From contig NZ_JDTH01000001.1 of NCBI RefSeq assembly GCF_000710615.1, forward strand, positions 496,001 to 560,000: a stretch of DNA of 64,000 nt. The letters run 5' to 3'. How positions within the stretch are numbered: position 1 is the first letter of the stretch; each line of letters begins with the position of its first letter. The stretch is from Haladaptatus cibarius D43 (GTDB taxonomy: Archaea > Halobacteriota > Halobacteria > Halobacteriales > Haladaptataceae). The notes beneath the pieces are model-generated. The model ran no database searches and had not been told where the DNA came from. It saw only the letters and a list, made by a program, of their open reading frames with translations. A program made the position numbers and the translations under genes. Below, in pieces: positions 32,856 through 40,829 of the stretch.

Positions 32856-33671
32856 ATGAAGGTACTGGGTGTCGTCGGGCGCGAGTCGGCGGCAGTCGCC
32901 GACCGACTCGCGTCCGAACTCGCGGAACAGGGTCGGGTCGGCGTCGTCACGTCTGACGGTTCGAACCCGGCGGTTACGAGCGACGCAGTCGATTCGACTG
33001 CGTCGCTCGACTCGTCTGTTCCTACCACGTTCGAACTCGGCGAACGTGGTTGGAGCGCCAGCGGGACGAACCGTTCCCTGTCCGACGTTTTGGACGAACT
33101 TGCGCCGACACACGACTACGCTATCCTCGCCGGATTTCCGGACATTGACATTCCCGCGATTTCGCTCGGTGACACAGCCTCCGTCGGCGAACCGCTGATT
33201 CGCGCGGAAAACGCGGACAGTCTCGAAATCGAGGCTGTCCGCGATGCGGTCGGCGGAGTCGAGGAGTACGAAACGCTCGAATCGCTCGTCGCGCGTGCGA
33301 AAGAATCGCCAGATGCGGAGCGCTCGGGCGCGATTGCCACCTTCACGGGGCGCGTCAGGGCCAAAGATAGCGACGACGACACGCCGACCAAATCCCTCGA
33401 ATTCGAGATGTACGATGGGGTCGCACAGACGAAACTGAAGGCCATCCGCGAGGAACTCGAAGCACGCGAGGGCGTTTTCACTGTTCTCATGCACCACCGA
33501 ACCGGCGTCATCGAGTACGGCGAGGACATCGTTTTCGTCGTCGTCCTCGCTGGCCACCGAGAAGAGGCGTTTCGAACCGTCGAGGATGGCATCAACCGAC
33601 TGAAAGCAGAGGTGCCGATTTTCAAAAAAGAGGTGACTACGGACGAACAGTTCTGGGTTCACGAGCGGTAG
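32856..33671 (+). CDS. moaE: Molybdopterin synthase large subunit (MoaE) with degenerate MobB-like N-terminus
   Basis: A 271-residue two-part protein. Residues about 1-110 resemble the MobB P-loop fold (MKVLGVVGRESAAVADRLAS, VVTSDGSN, YAILAGFPDI), but the Walker A lysine and Ser/Thr are absent (GRESAAVA), so nucleotide binding is probably lost. Residues about 135-271 are MoaE (GAIATFTGRVRA, LEFEMYDGVAQTKL, MHHRTGVIEYGEDIVFVVV, LKAEVPIFKKEV), which with a MoaD-type small protein converts precursor Z to molybdopterin. The small subunit here could be a SAMP such as the one at 61397. Confidence 0.92.
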   Translation: MKVLGVVGRESAAVADRLASELAEQGRVGVVTSDGSNPAVTSDAVDSTASLDSSVPTTFELGERGWSASGTNRSLSDVLDELAPTHDYAILAGFPDIDIPAISLGDTASVGEPLIRAENADSLEIEAVRDAVGGVEEYETLESLVARAKESPDAERSGAIATFTGRVRAKDSDDDTPTKSLEFEMYDGVAQTKLKAIREELEAREGVFTVLMHHRTGVIEYGEDIVFVVVLAGHREEAFRTVEDGINRLKAEVPIFKKEVTTDEQFWVHER

Positions 33672-33915
33672 GCCGAAGATATCGGTGTGATTTGTCCCGG
33701 TTTTCGAGCCGAGTGTGTCGGAATGGTGAGTTTGTGAAATAAAAACTGAGGGGAGTCTATAAACTTTCTAAGAGATTTTTAGCAGTTTGTAAATCGTCGT
33801 TTTTACCCGCATTCACGTCGATTTCCGCTCAATTGGACTGAATATTCCCGAAACTACCCTAAGATTCCTCCCTTTATAACATCCCTCCCGTCTATCCAGA
33901 AACTGGAGTCAGCAC

Positions 33916-34167
33916 ATGAGCGCTACCACCCAAGTTGCCCCTGAGAGCCCTGAACCGGAAACCAAAGAAGCCCGACTCAAGCAGTACCTGTGCGAGAAGG
34001 CAAGCGACGGAGAGATGTACTTCAAAAGCAAGTTCATCGCGGACGAAGTTGACCTCTCCGCGAAGGAAATCGGTGCGCTGATGGTGAAACTGACCGACTG
34101 CGCCGAACTCGAAGTCGAGAAGTGGTCGTACACGAGTGCAACCACGTGGCGCGTGGCCCCTGCGTAA
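33916..34167 (+). CDS. DUF7123 family protein
   Basis: An 83-residue acidic protein. The core KQYLCEKASDGEMYFKSKFI, then ADEVDLSAKEIGALMVKL, has the look of a small winged-helix domain and matches haloarchaeal DUF7123 in my memory; a short Thr/Pro-rich N-terminus precedes it. A transcription or RNA role is plausible but not shown. A TATA-like box (TTTATAAC, about 33872-33880) gives a short leader, with a GGAG before the ATG. Confidence 0.75.
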   Translation: MSATTQVAPESPEPETKEARLKQYLCEKASDGEMYFKSKFIADEVDLSAKEIGALMVKLTDCAELEVEKWSYTSATTWRVAPA

Positions 34168-34601
34168 GTTCCTCGACCCCTAGTCCCCGCACGACCAACC
34201 TCCAACGACACCCCGCAACACCACTGCAACCACACCCCACTCCGCACCCGCAATCTGCCACGCGCTGTCACGCGAAATCCCGCTCCGAAACGGCAACCCG
34301 TCCCCTCGAAGCACCCTAACAAAAGACACCCCACCTCGAAACGCCCGCAAATCGAACCCCAGCAGAACAGTTCCCGAACGCCCCGTGCCATCCACTCCCT
34401 GAACGACCCCGCCTCCCCTGAACTCTCCCACCCGCTTCCCTGCGAACCCCCCCACACGCTTCCCATTCCCCCTCAAAACGACACATCCCTGAGTCCCCTG
34501 TACGTCACACTCCCAACTGCCACGGCGACACCCTCTGACCCCTGAATCCCCGTTTTCCGCCTTCGACGCATTTGTAATGTCTCACCGATTCCGTTCGACC
34601 A
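34168..34601 (+). other. C-rich, G-poor intergenic tract
   Basis: About 430 bp with no gene, strongly C-biased on the plus strand. The 60 bases from 34201 hold 32 C and 6 G by my count, and the 60 bases from 34441 hold 30 C and 7 G. Open frames on the minus strand here are Gly-rich and implausible. The tract extends from just after the DUF7123 stop to shortly before the AEC transporter. See findings. Confidence 0.7.
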
Positions 34602-35552
34602 GTGTCACTCCTCTCCGCATTGACGAACGCCATTCTTCCGGTTCTCTCGGTTGCGGCCGTCGGTTTTCTCCTCGGAACCCTCCGCGACATCGACGTTGAC
34701 GCGCTCGGCACCGTCACCATCTACATTCTGACGCCCGCGCTGGTTTTTCACAGTCTCACGACGACCTCCATCGGCGGAAAAACGGCGCTCAACCTCGCAG
34801 TCGCTGTCGTCGTCTTCACCCTCGGGATGGTGACGTTGGCGGAGTTCGTCGGGCGTGCGCTCGGCGAGTCGGAACCGGTTCTCGGTGCGCTCGTGTTGGC
34901 GAGTTCGTTCCCGAACGCCGGAAACTACGGGATTCCGCTCTCGCAGTTCGCCTTCGGCGAAGTCGGCAGGAGTACCGCGATTCTCTACATCGCGGCCCAG
35001 TCGGTTCTCACCTACACCGTTGGTGTTTACCTCGCTTCGCGTGGAAACGGCACGTCGAATCTTTCGGCACTGAAAGAGGTGTTCAAACTCCCGCTCGTGT
35101 ACGCGGTTTTGGCCGCCGGAATCGCACGTGCTGTCGGTTTCGTCCCGCCTGTCGATTCGGCGGCGATGGAGACGCTGAAACTGACCGGCGATGCCGCGAT
35201 TCCCGTAATGTTGCTCATGCTCGGGATTCAGCTGGCCAACACAGATTCCGGTGCCGCCATCACGCGCGTGGGCGTCTCAAATGTGATGAAGCTCCTCGTC
35301 GCCCCCGTCGTCGCCGTGGGCGTCGTCTTCCTACTTGGATTCGAAGATCTGACCGTTGCACGGGTGTTCGTCCTCGAATGTGCGATGCCGGCGGCGATAA
35401 CCCCGCTCATTCTCTCTATCGAATACGACGATGGAAGTGTCGGCCTGTCCGCGCCCGAATACGTGAGTACCGCGATTTTTGTCAGCACATTGGCAAGCGT
35501 GCCGGTGTTGACGCTCCTCATCGCCATCTTGCAGTCAGGCGCCATCGTCTAG
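34602..35552 (+). CDS. AEC family transporter (auxin efflux carrier-like)
   Basis: A 316-residue membrane protein with about ten hydrophobic helices, starting at GTG 34602. Family features include LPVLSVAAVGFLLGTLRDID, LASSFPNAGNYGIPLSQFAFG, the conserved break between two five-helix halves, and MLGIQLANTDSG. AEC proteins export small organic anions; the substrate here is unknown. No neighbouring metabolic gene points to one. Confidence 0.92.
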   Translation: MSLLSALTNAILPVLSVAAVGFLLGTLRDIDVDALGTVTIYILTPALVFHSLTTTSIGGKTALNLAVAVVVFTLGMVTLAEFVGRALGESEPVLGALVLASSFPNAGNYGIPLSQFAFGEVGRSTAILYIAAQSVLTYTVGVYLASRGNGTSNLSALKEVFKLPLVYAVLAAGIARAVGFVPPVDSAAMETLKLTGDAAIPVMLLMLGIQLANTDSGAAITRVGVSNVMKLLVAPVVAVGVVFLLGFEDLTVARVFVLECAMPAAITPLILSIEYDDGSVGLSAPEYVSTAIFVSTLASVPVLTLLIAILQSGAIV

Positions 35553-35555
35553 GGG

Positions 35556-35561
35556 TTTATA
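35556..35561 (+). promoter_or_regulatory. TATA-like element for the second site-2 protease gene
   Basis: TTTATA centred 29 nt before ATG 35587; leaderless promoter. An out-of-frame ATG at 35583 just upstream is unlikely to be used. Confidence 0.5.
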
Positions 35562-35586
35562 CCGATTCGTTCCGTACTAAGAATGA

Positions 35587-36711
35587 ATGGCTTCGACCGA
35601 GCCGCCCGAGAATGGACCTCCACTCGAACGACTTCATTCCGTGTTTCGGGTGTATGACGTTCGTCGAGATGGTGACCAATTGGTCTACTACGGAGAACCG
35701 CTGGTGCCGCAAAATCGGCTGATGAAGACTGTGTGGCCCCTGTTTCGAGAGCAAGGCTACGAGGTCATGCTCTCGACGCGAATGGGTGAATACGTTCTCG
35801 TGGCTGAACCGGTCGAACTCGGGCCGAACGGCGTTCCGTGGAAGAACGTTTTTCTCTTCGTTGCGACAGTTCTTTCGACACTTTGGGCGGGCGCATCGTG
35901 GTACCACGTCAATCCCCTTTCGAACCCGATAGAGGCGCTGTTGACCGCGTGGCCGTTTACGCTTGCTGTCCTCGGCGTCCTCGGAACCCACGAACTCGGC
36001 CACTACGTGATGAGTCGGTATCACGGCGTGAACGCGACACTGCCGTACTTCATCCCCATGCCGACACTCATCGGGACGATGGGGGCCGTCATCCGGATGA
36101 AAGGCCAGATGCCCGACCGAGAGGCGCTGTTCGACATCGGCGTCTCCGGCCCGCTCGCGGGCCTCGTTGCGACGGTTGTCGTCACCGCAGTCGGCCTGAC
36201 GATGGAGCCGGTAACCGTCTCACAGGAGATGCTCAACAGCGCGTCAACCATCGAGGTGAAGTTCGGCTACCCGCCGCTGTTGCAGGGAATCGCCGCGATT
36301 ATGGGTGAACCCCTGGCCTACGATAACGACCCGACGAAATCCGTCAATCCGGTCGTTATCGGCGGCTGGGTTGGGATGTTCGTCACGTTCTTGAATCTCA
36401 TTCCGGTCGGCCAACTCGACGGCGGCCACATCGTCCGCGCGATAATCGGAGAACGACAGGAGAGCGTCGCGGCACTCGTTCCCGCGGTTTTGTTCGGACT
36501 GGCGGCTTACGTCTTCTACGTCCTCGATGTGAGCAACGCGACGGTGCTTTGGGTTATCTGGGGCTTCCTCTCGATGTTCTTCGCCTACGTCGGCCCTGCG
36601 ACGCCGATAGACGACGGCGAACTCGACTCGCGCAGAAAGCTTATCGGGATTCTGACCTTCGTCATTGGCCTGCTCTGTTTCACGCCGACGCCGATTCAAA
36701 TTATCTCCTAA
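35587..36711 (+). CDS. Site-2 protease (M50), small EGY-like type
   Basis: A 374-residue intramembrane metalloprotease. The cytoplasmic N-terminal 80 residues (LHSVFRVYDVRRDGDQLVYY, then MKTVWPLFREQGYEVML) precede about seven membrane helices. HELGH is at residues 135-139 and LIPVGQLDGGH around residues 272-282, the two zinc-ligand motifs. There is no PDZ domain. This architecture recalls plant chloroplast EGY and cyanobacterial S2P homologues. Substrate unknown. Confidence 0.93.
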   Translation: MASTEPPENGPPLERLHSVFRVYDVRRDGDQLVYYGEPLVPQNRLMKTVWPLFREQGYEVMLSTRMGEYVLVAEPVELGPNGVPWKNVFLFVATVLSTLWAGASWYHVNPLSNPIEALLTAWPFTLAVLGVLGTHELGHYVMSRYHGVNATLPYFIPMPTLIGTMGAVIRMKGQMPDREALFDIGVSGPLAGLVATVVVTAVGLTMEPVTVSQEMLNSASTIEVKFGYPPLLQGIAAIMGEPLAYDNDPTKSVNPVVIGGWVGMFVTFLNLIPVGQLDGGHIVRAIIGERQESVAALVPAVLFGLAAYVFYVLDVSNATVLWVIWGFLSMFFAYVGPATPIDDGELDSRRKLIGILTFVIGLLCFTPTPIQIIS

Positions 36712-36724
36712 CCGACTCGCCGCG

Positions 36725-37609
36725 TTACTTTTCTCCCTGTCCGTGCGTGTAACCGCGGTCAGGGAGCGGTTTTTCGTCCATCACCACTCCGGAGTCGGTG
36801 ACGTCACCGACCACGGAAATCGGCGTCGGTGACGCTTTTCGTGCCGCAGCGAGGTCGTCTTCTGCAAGCGTGAACACCAGTTCGAAATCCTCGCCGAAAA
36901 AGAGGCTCAATGCTTGTTCGTCCGCTTCGTCCTCCGCAACGTCACGGACGCTTTCCGCGACCGGAATGGCATCGCCGTCGAGGGAAAAGCCGCAGTCGCT
37001 CGCCTCCGAGAGTTGGTGAACCGAGCGCGCGAGGCCGTCGCTCGAATCCATCATGGCGGTTGCGTAGGGTGTGAGTGCCCGTCCCGCGGGCACTCGCGGG
37101 TCGAACCGAAACAGGTCGTTTGCGCGCTCTTCGTTTCCTGCCTCAAACAGGCGGAGGGCCGCGCCGCTCCGGCCGAGCGTTCCGGTCACGCAAAGTACGT
37201 CACCGGGTTGCGCTCCCGAGCGAAGCACTGGGTCGTCGGTTCGGCCCAGTGCGGTCGTCGTCACGGTGAACTCCGAAAACGTGTCGAGGTCGCCGCCGAC
37301 GTAGCGCGCATCCACGGATTCACACACGTCGCTCGCGCCCGCGACGAACGCTTCGAGTTCGTCGCGGGCGAAGTCGGAATCGGCATAAACGGCGACCGCG
37401 GCGACGGCCTCTGCCCCCATCGCGGCGACATCCGAGAGGGAGGCACCGACCGCGCGCCATCCGGCGGTGTATTTTTCCGTTCCGTCGGGAAAATCCGTCG
37501 TCTCGTGGAGCATGTCGGTCGTTATCACTAATCCATCCACGACTGCCGCGTCGTCGCCCGCGTCGGGGAGTTTGCCCGCCAGCAGTTTGAGCGCGGCCCG
37601 TTCGTCCAT
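36725..37609 (-). CDS. thiL: Thiamine-monophosphate kinase
   Basis: A 294-residue PurM-like ATP-dependent kinase that makes thiamine pyrophosphate from TMP. Diagnostic stretches: DAGDDAAVV, VITTDMLHETTDFP, GWRAVGASLSDVAAMGAEA, VGGDLDTFSEFTVTTTALG, DVLCVTGTLGRSGAAL and MMDSSDGLARSVHQLSEAS, with Asp residues for Mg2+. The start at ATG 37609 is chosen; the 62 codons upstream in frame are not homologous. It ends 13 bp from the S2P stop (convergent). Confidence 0.95.
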   Translation of the reverse strand: MDERAALKLLAGKLPDAGDDAAVVDGLVITTDMLHETTDFPDGTEKYTAGWRAVGASLSDVAAMGAEAVAAVAVYADSDFARDELEAFVAGASDVCESVDARYVGGDLDTFSEFTVTTTALGRTDDPVLRSGAQPGDVLCVTGTLGRSGAALRLFEAGNEERANDLFRFDPRVPAGRALTPYATAMMDSSDGLARSVHQLSEASDCGFSLDGDAIPVAESVRDVAEDEADEQALSLFFGEDFELVFTLAEDDLAAARKASPTPISVVGDVTDSGVVMDEKPLPDRGYTHGQGEK

Positions 37610-37696
37610 ATCGGTCGTTCTATCGCGCCGGGAAAAAAGCCGAACGGTCTTCGTTGGCTTCAAGCAGTCTCGCTGATAGGAGGCAACTGATAACTG

Positions 37697-38740
37697 ATGC
37701 GCCTCGATTTTGGTGACCTGCGAACGGTGACTGTCGGATTCGTCGCCGCAGTCGCCGTCTTGTTGGTCGTTTTCTCCATCGTCGGCATCGACCATGTGGT
37801 GTCGGCGCTGTCGATGGCCGACGCGCGATTCGTCGTCGCAGTCGCAGTGGTTGCTCTCCTCTGGTTGTTCTCGTGGGCGATGTCACTTCGAACCGTCCTC
37901 GGCATTCTCGGCGTTCACATCTCGTCGCTCCGGGCGTTTTTCCTCTACGCGGGCGCGACGTTCGCGAACAACGTGACGCCGTTCGGGCAGGCGGGCGGGG
38001 AGCCATTCACAGCTCTGCTCATCTCGCGGGTTACCGACGCCGAGTACGAGACGAGTCTCGGCGCGATTGCGACCGTGGACTCCATCAACTTCGTCCCCTC
38101 CATCTCGTTCGCGCTGGTCGGCGTAGCCTACTACGCGACCGTTCTCACGCTCGGCGACACAATCGAACTGGTCGCGCTCTCAATCGCCGCACTGGCGATC
38201 GCCGTTCCCCTCGCGGTGCTGTTCGCGTGGCGCAACCGCGACCGATTGGGGTCGGGTGTCGCGGGCGTCGTCGTTCCCGTGGTCGGAGTCATCGCTCGAA
38301 TCGTTCCTCCCGTGAATCCAACTACGGAATCTGCCGTCGAACGGCGGATTCAGGGCTTTTTCGGGACAATCGAACGAATCGCGGGCGACCGCCGCGGTCT
38401 GTTGCTCGCTCTGTTCTTTTCTGCCTTCGGGTGGCTTCTTTCTTCTCTCTCGCTGTGGCTCTCGCTCTACGCGCTCGGCCATCCCGTCCCGTTCGCCGCA
38501 GTGCTGTTTATCGTCCCGATTGGAAGTATCGCAGGTGTTGCACCCCTTCCGGGTGGACTCGGCGGCGTGGAGGCGGCGCTGGTGATTCTGCTCGTTCCGA
38601 TTACGGGTGTCACCGCGGCGACGGCAGGGGCGGCGGCGGTCATCCACCGGGGGGCGACCTATTGGCTTCCAACCATGCTCGGCGGGGTGACCACGGCGAT
38701 GTTGGAAGCCGACAGTGTCAATGGCGAGTTGCCACGGTAG
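37697..38740 (+). CDS. Lysylphosphatidylglycerol-synthetase-like TM protein (UPF0104 flippase-like family)
   Basis: A 347-residue polytopic membrane protein of the MprF N-terminal/UPF0104 type. About eight hydrophobic helices are present, with conserved signatures FANNVTPFGQAGGEPFTAL (about residues 93-111) and GSIAGVAPLPGGLGGVEAAL (about 275-294). Family members move or modify lipids or lipid-linked sugars. The haloarchaeal role is unknown; AglD-type glycosylation proteins carry a similar C-terminal region but also a glycosyltransferase domain, which is absent here. Confidence 0.9.
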   Translation: MRLDFGDLRTVTVGFVAAVAVLLVVFSIVGIDHVVSALSMADARFVVAVAVVALLWLFSWAMSLRTVLGILGVHISSLRAFFLYAGATFANNVTPFGQAGGEPFTALLISRVTDAEYETSLGAIATVDSINFVPSISFALVGVAYYATVLTLGDTIELVALSIAALAIAVPLAVLFAWRNRDRLGSGVAGVVVPVVGVIARIVPPVNPTTESAVERRIQGFFGTIERIAGDRRGLLLALFFSAFGWLLSSLSLWLSLYALGHPVPFAAVLFIVPIGSIAGVAPLPGGLGGVEAALVILLVPITGVTAATAGAAAVIHRGATYWLPTMLGGVTTAMLEADSVNGELPR

Positions 38741-38858
38741 TGCGGGTCGTCTCCCCGTGACTGTCGGCTTCCGGTTCCGGCATTCTAGAAGTCCGCGGTG
38801 AGCGAAAGCGGCGGCCGAGACGGCTATCGAGTCCCGCGTCCGAACTCCGTAACGATGG

Positions 38859-38866
38859 CTTTAAAC
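38859..38866 (+). promoter_or_regulatory. TATA-like element for rps19e
   Basis: CTTTAAAC centred 27 nt before ATG 38890; the classic haloarchaeal leaderless layout. Confidence 0.55.
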
Positions 38867-38889
38867 GCCGCCGAAGGGAATCCAATCGT

Positions 38890-39345
38890 ATGACGACGCT
38901 CTACGACGTTCCGGCCGACGCGCTCATCGAAGCGCTTGCCGACGAGCTTGAGGATCGAATCGACGAACCCGACTGGTTCGAGTTCGCCAAAACCGGCGCA
39001 CAGCGCGAACTGCCACCGGAACAGGACAACTTCTGGTACATCCGCGCGGGCAGTCTTCTCCGCAAGGTCGCCACCAGCGCCCCGGTCGGCGTCGAGCGAC
39101 TCTCGACCGAGTACGGCGACAGCAAATCCGGTTCGAACCGCTACTCCGTCGCGCCAGCACACCGCGCCGACGGAAGCAAGAAGGTCATCCGAACCATCCT
39201 CCAGCAACTCGAAGAGGAAGGGTTCATCAGCTCCAGCGAGAGCCGTGGCCGCGAAGTCACCGGCGAAGGTCGCAGTTTCCTCGACGACACGGCCGGTGAG
39301 GTCATGGAAGACCTCGACCGACCGGAACTCGAACGCTACGCGTAA
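38890..39345 (+). CDS. rps19e: 30S ribosomal protein S19e
   Basis: A 151-residue small-subunit protein. TTLYDVPADALIEALADEL, QDNFWYIRAGSLLRKV, GVERLSTEYGDSKSGS, VIRTILQQLEEEGFI and the C-terminal GREVTGEGRSFLDDTA are signatures of S19e, required for pre-rRNA maturation in eukaryotes. It heads the conserved archaeal pair with PDCD5, but here a 384-bp gap separates them. Confidence 0.97.
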   Translation: MTTLYDVPADALIEALADELEDRIDEPDWFEFAKTGAQRELPPEQDNFWYIRAGSLLRKVATSAPVGVERLSTEYGDSKSGSNRYSVAPAHRADGSKKVIRTILQQLEEEGFISSSESRGREVTGEGRSFLDDTAGEVMEDLDRPELERYA

Positions 39346-39490
39346 ATTCGGAATTTCAGTTTTCGACTATCGGTTTCCTTTGAGTAGTTACGGCTTTACG
39401 CGGTTTGTGTGGTTTTTACCGCTGGTTTTCTCGTTTGGTCGATTGCAGTGACTCAAATCACGACTCCAAATACCGCCTTCGCATGCGGAC

Positions 39491-39515
39491 GAGTGCGCCG
39501 ACCGCTGGCGCACTC
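39491..39515 (+). terminator. Hairpin with T-rich tail downstream of rps19e (copy 1)
   Basis: GAGTGCGCC pairs with GGCGCACTC (9 bp) around the loop GACCGCT, followed by ACCTTTTTC. It could end the rps19e transcript about 150 nt after the stop. The core GCGCCGACCGCTGGCGC is repeated in the hairpin at 39551. Confidence 0.4.
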
Positions 39516-39550
39516 ACCTTTTTCGTCCCCGACCTCCCCGGGCGCTCGAC

Positions 39551-39577
39551 CACCTGCGCCGACCGCTGGCGCAGGTG
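39551..39577 (+). repeat. Related hairpin (copy 2)
   Basis: CACCTGCGCC pairs with GGCGCAGGTG (10 bp) around the identical loop GACCGCT. The shared core is GCGCCGACCGCTGGCGC, while the outer stem differs from copy 1 on both sides in a complementary way. Confidence 0.65.
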
Positions 39578-39729
39578 TCCTCGCCGCGCGTCCAGACCGG
39601 GTGTGTGGATTCCGAGATACCGATGTCCGAAAATTCGAGATTCGGGAAATCCCATCGCCTTTTCCCGCCCGGTCGAACGCTGTTGTCCGTAATTGTTTTT
39701 GGTCGTGCGCGGTAACGAAGTGATAAGGC

Positions 39730-40071
39730 ATGAGTGGAAGTCCTGACGACGACCGACTGGAAGAGCTTCGAAAGAAAAAGATGGAGGAGATGCAAGACCA
39801 AAAACAGCAAGAAGAGGCCCAACAACAGGCAAAACAGCAGGCCGACGCCCAGAAGAAGGCCCTGCTCCGGCAGTATCTGACCGACGGTGCGCGAAAACGA
39901 CTGAACTCGGTTCGGATGAGCAAGCCGCAGTTCGCAGAACAGGTCGAACAGCAAATCCTCGCCATCGCCCAGAGCGGGCGCATCAACGGCAAAATCGACG
40001 ACCAGAAGATGAAAGAACTGCTCCGCGAACTGAAGCCCGACAAAAAGAGCTTCAACATCAAACGCCGCTGA
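39730..40071 (+). CDS. DNA-binding protein, PDCD5/TFAR19 family
   Basis: A 113-residue archaeal PDCD5 homologue. It has a charged, Gln/Lys-rich N-terminal helix ([18 protein letters not shown]), [39 protein letters not shown], and the C-terminal [15 protein letters not shown] with its basic tail. The helical bundle binds DNA weakly; the archaeal function is undefined. It is followed after 1 nt by the PP-loop ATPase. Confidence 0.94.
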   Translation: MSGSPDDDRLEELRKKKMEEMQDQKQQEEAQQQAKQQADAQKKALLRQYLTDGARKRLNSVRMSKPQFAEQVEQQILAIAQSGRINGKIDDQKMKELLRELKPDKKSFNIKRR

Positions 40072-40072
40072 G

Positions 40073-40672
40073 ATGGAACTCGGACTCCTCTACAGCGGGG
40101 GAAAGGACTCGACGCTCGCCGCCCTCCTGCTAGATGATTTTTACGATGTAACGCTCGTCACGGCCCACTTCGGCGTCACGGACGACTGGAAGCACGCCCG
40201 CAACACCGCGGAAGCCACCGGTTTCGACTTCGAGACGGTCGAACTCGACCACGACGCTGCCATCACCGCCGTCGAACAGATGATCGAAGACGGCTACCCA
40301 CGAAACGGTATCCAGCAGGTGCATCTGCACGCGTTGGAAACCGTGGCCAGCATGCGATTCGACGCGGTCGCAGACGGCACGCGCAGGGACGACCGCGTGC
40401 CGACCGTTTCGCGCGCACAGGCCCAAAGTCTCGAAGACCGCCACGGAATCGACTACATCGTCCCGCTCTCCGGCTTCGGCAGGAATGCGGTCGATTCGCT
40501 CGTCACGGCGAACCTCGACGTGGAATCCGGCCCGAGCGACCAGATTCGGAAGGCCGACTACGAGGCGGAACTGCGCTCCCTCCTCGTGGACGAACACGGC
40601 GCGGACGCGGTGGACGACGTATTTCCCGCACACGAACAGACCTACGTTACAGGGTTCCACACACCGCGGTAA
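40073..40672 (+). CDS. PP-loop ATP pyrophosphatase-like protein (DUF7411-like)
   Basis: A 199-residue protein of the adenine-nucleotide alpha-hydrolase fold. The PP-loop LLYSGGKDSTLAALLL is at residues 4-19, followed by THFGVTDDWKHA... HARNTAEATGFDFETVEL and ADGTRRDDRVPTVSRAQAQS. It resembles haloarchaeal DUF7411 and is related to Dph6 and tRNA thiolation enzymes. The adjacency to truA and PDCD5 suggests an RNA-modification role; the substrate is not known. The start is 1 nt after the PDCD5 stop. Confidence 0.85.
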   Translation: MELGLLYSGGKDSTLAALLLDDFYDVTLVTAHFGVTDDWKHARNTAEATGFDFETVELDHDAAITAVEQMIEDGYPRNGIQQVHLHALETVASMRFDAVADGTRRDDRVPTVSRAQAQSLEDRHGIDYIVPLSGFGRNAVDSLVTANLDVESGPSDQIRKADYEAELRSLLVDEHGADAVDDVFPAHEQTYVTGFHTPR

Positions 40673-40829
40673 CGCGGTGCCTGCAAAACGTTTGTTCGTC
40701 GTTTGGGAGCCGGTACCGCACTCGATTCGAGTAAATCGCCATCTGTTTTCTCGGGCCGGTTCCGCAACGACTGCGTTCTTCGCGGTAGTATCCAACGAAC
40801 TAAAGCCATCCCCAATCTATGCACTGGCG

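Larger units (their letters stand above)
39346..39729 (+). other. Intergenic region between rps19e and PDCD5 with two hairpins
   Basis: 384 bp with no convincing gene. The prominent content is a pair of related stem-loops at 39491-39515 and 39551-39577 (reported separately) with a T-rich run after the first. The last 40 bp before ATG 39730 are moderately A/T-rich and may hold the promoter for the PDCD5-truA group. Confidence 0.55.
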
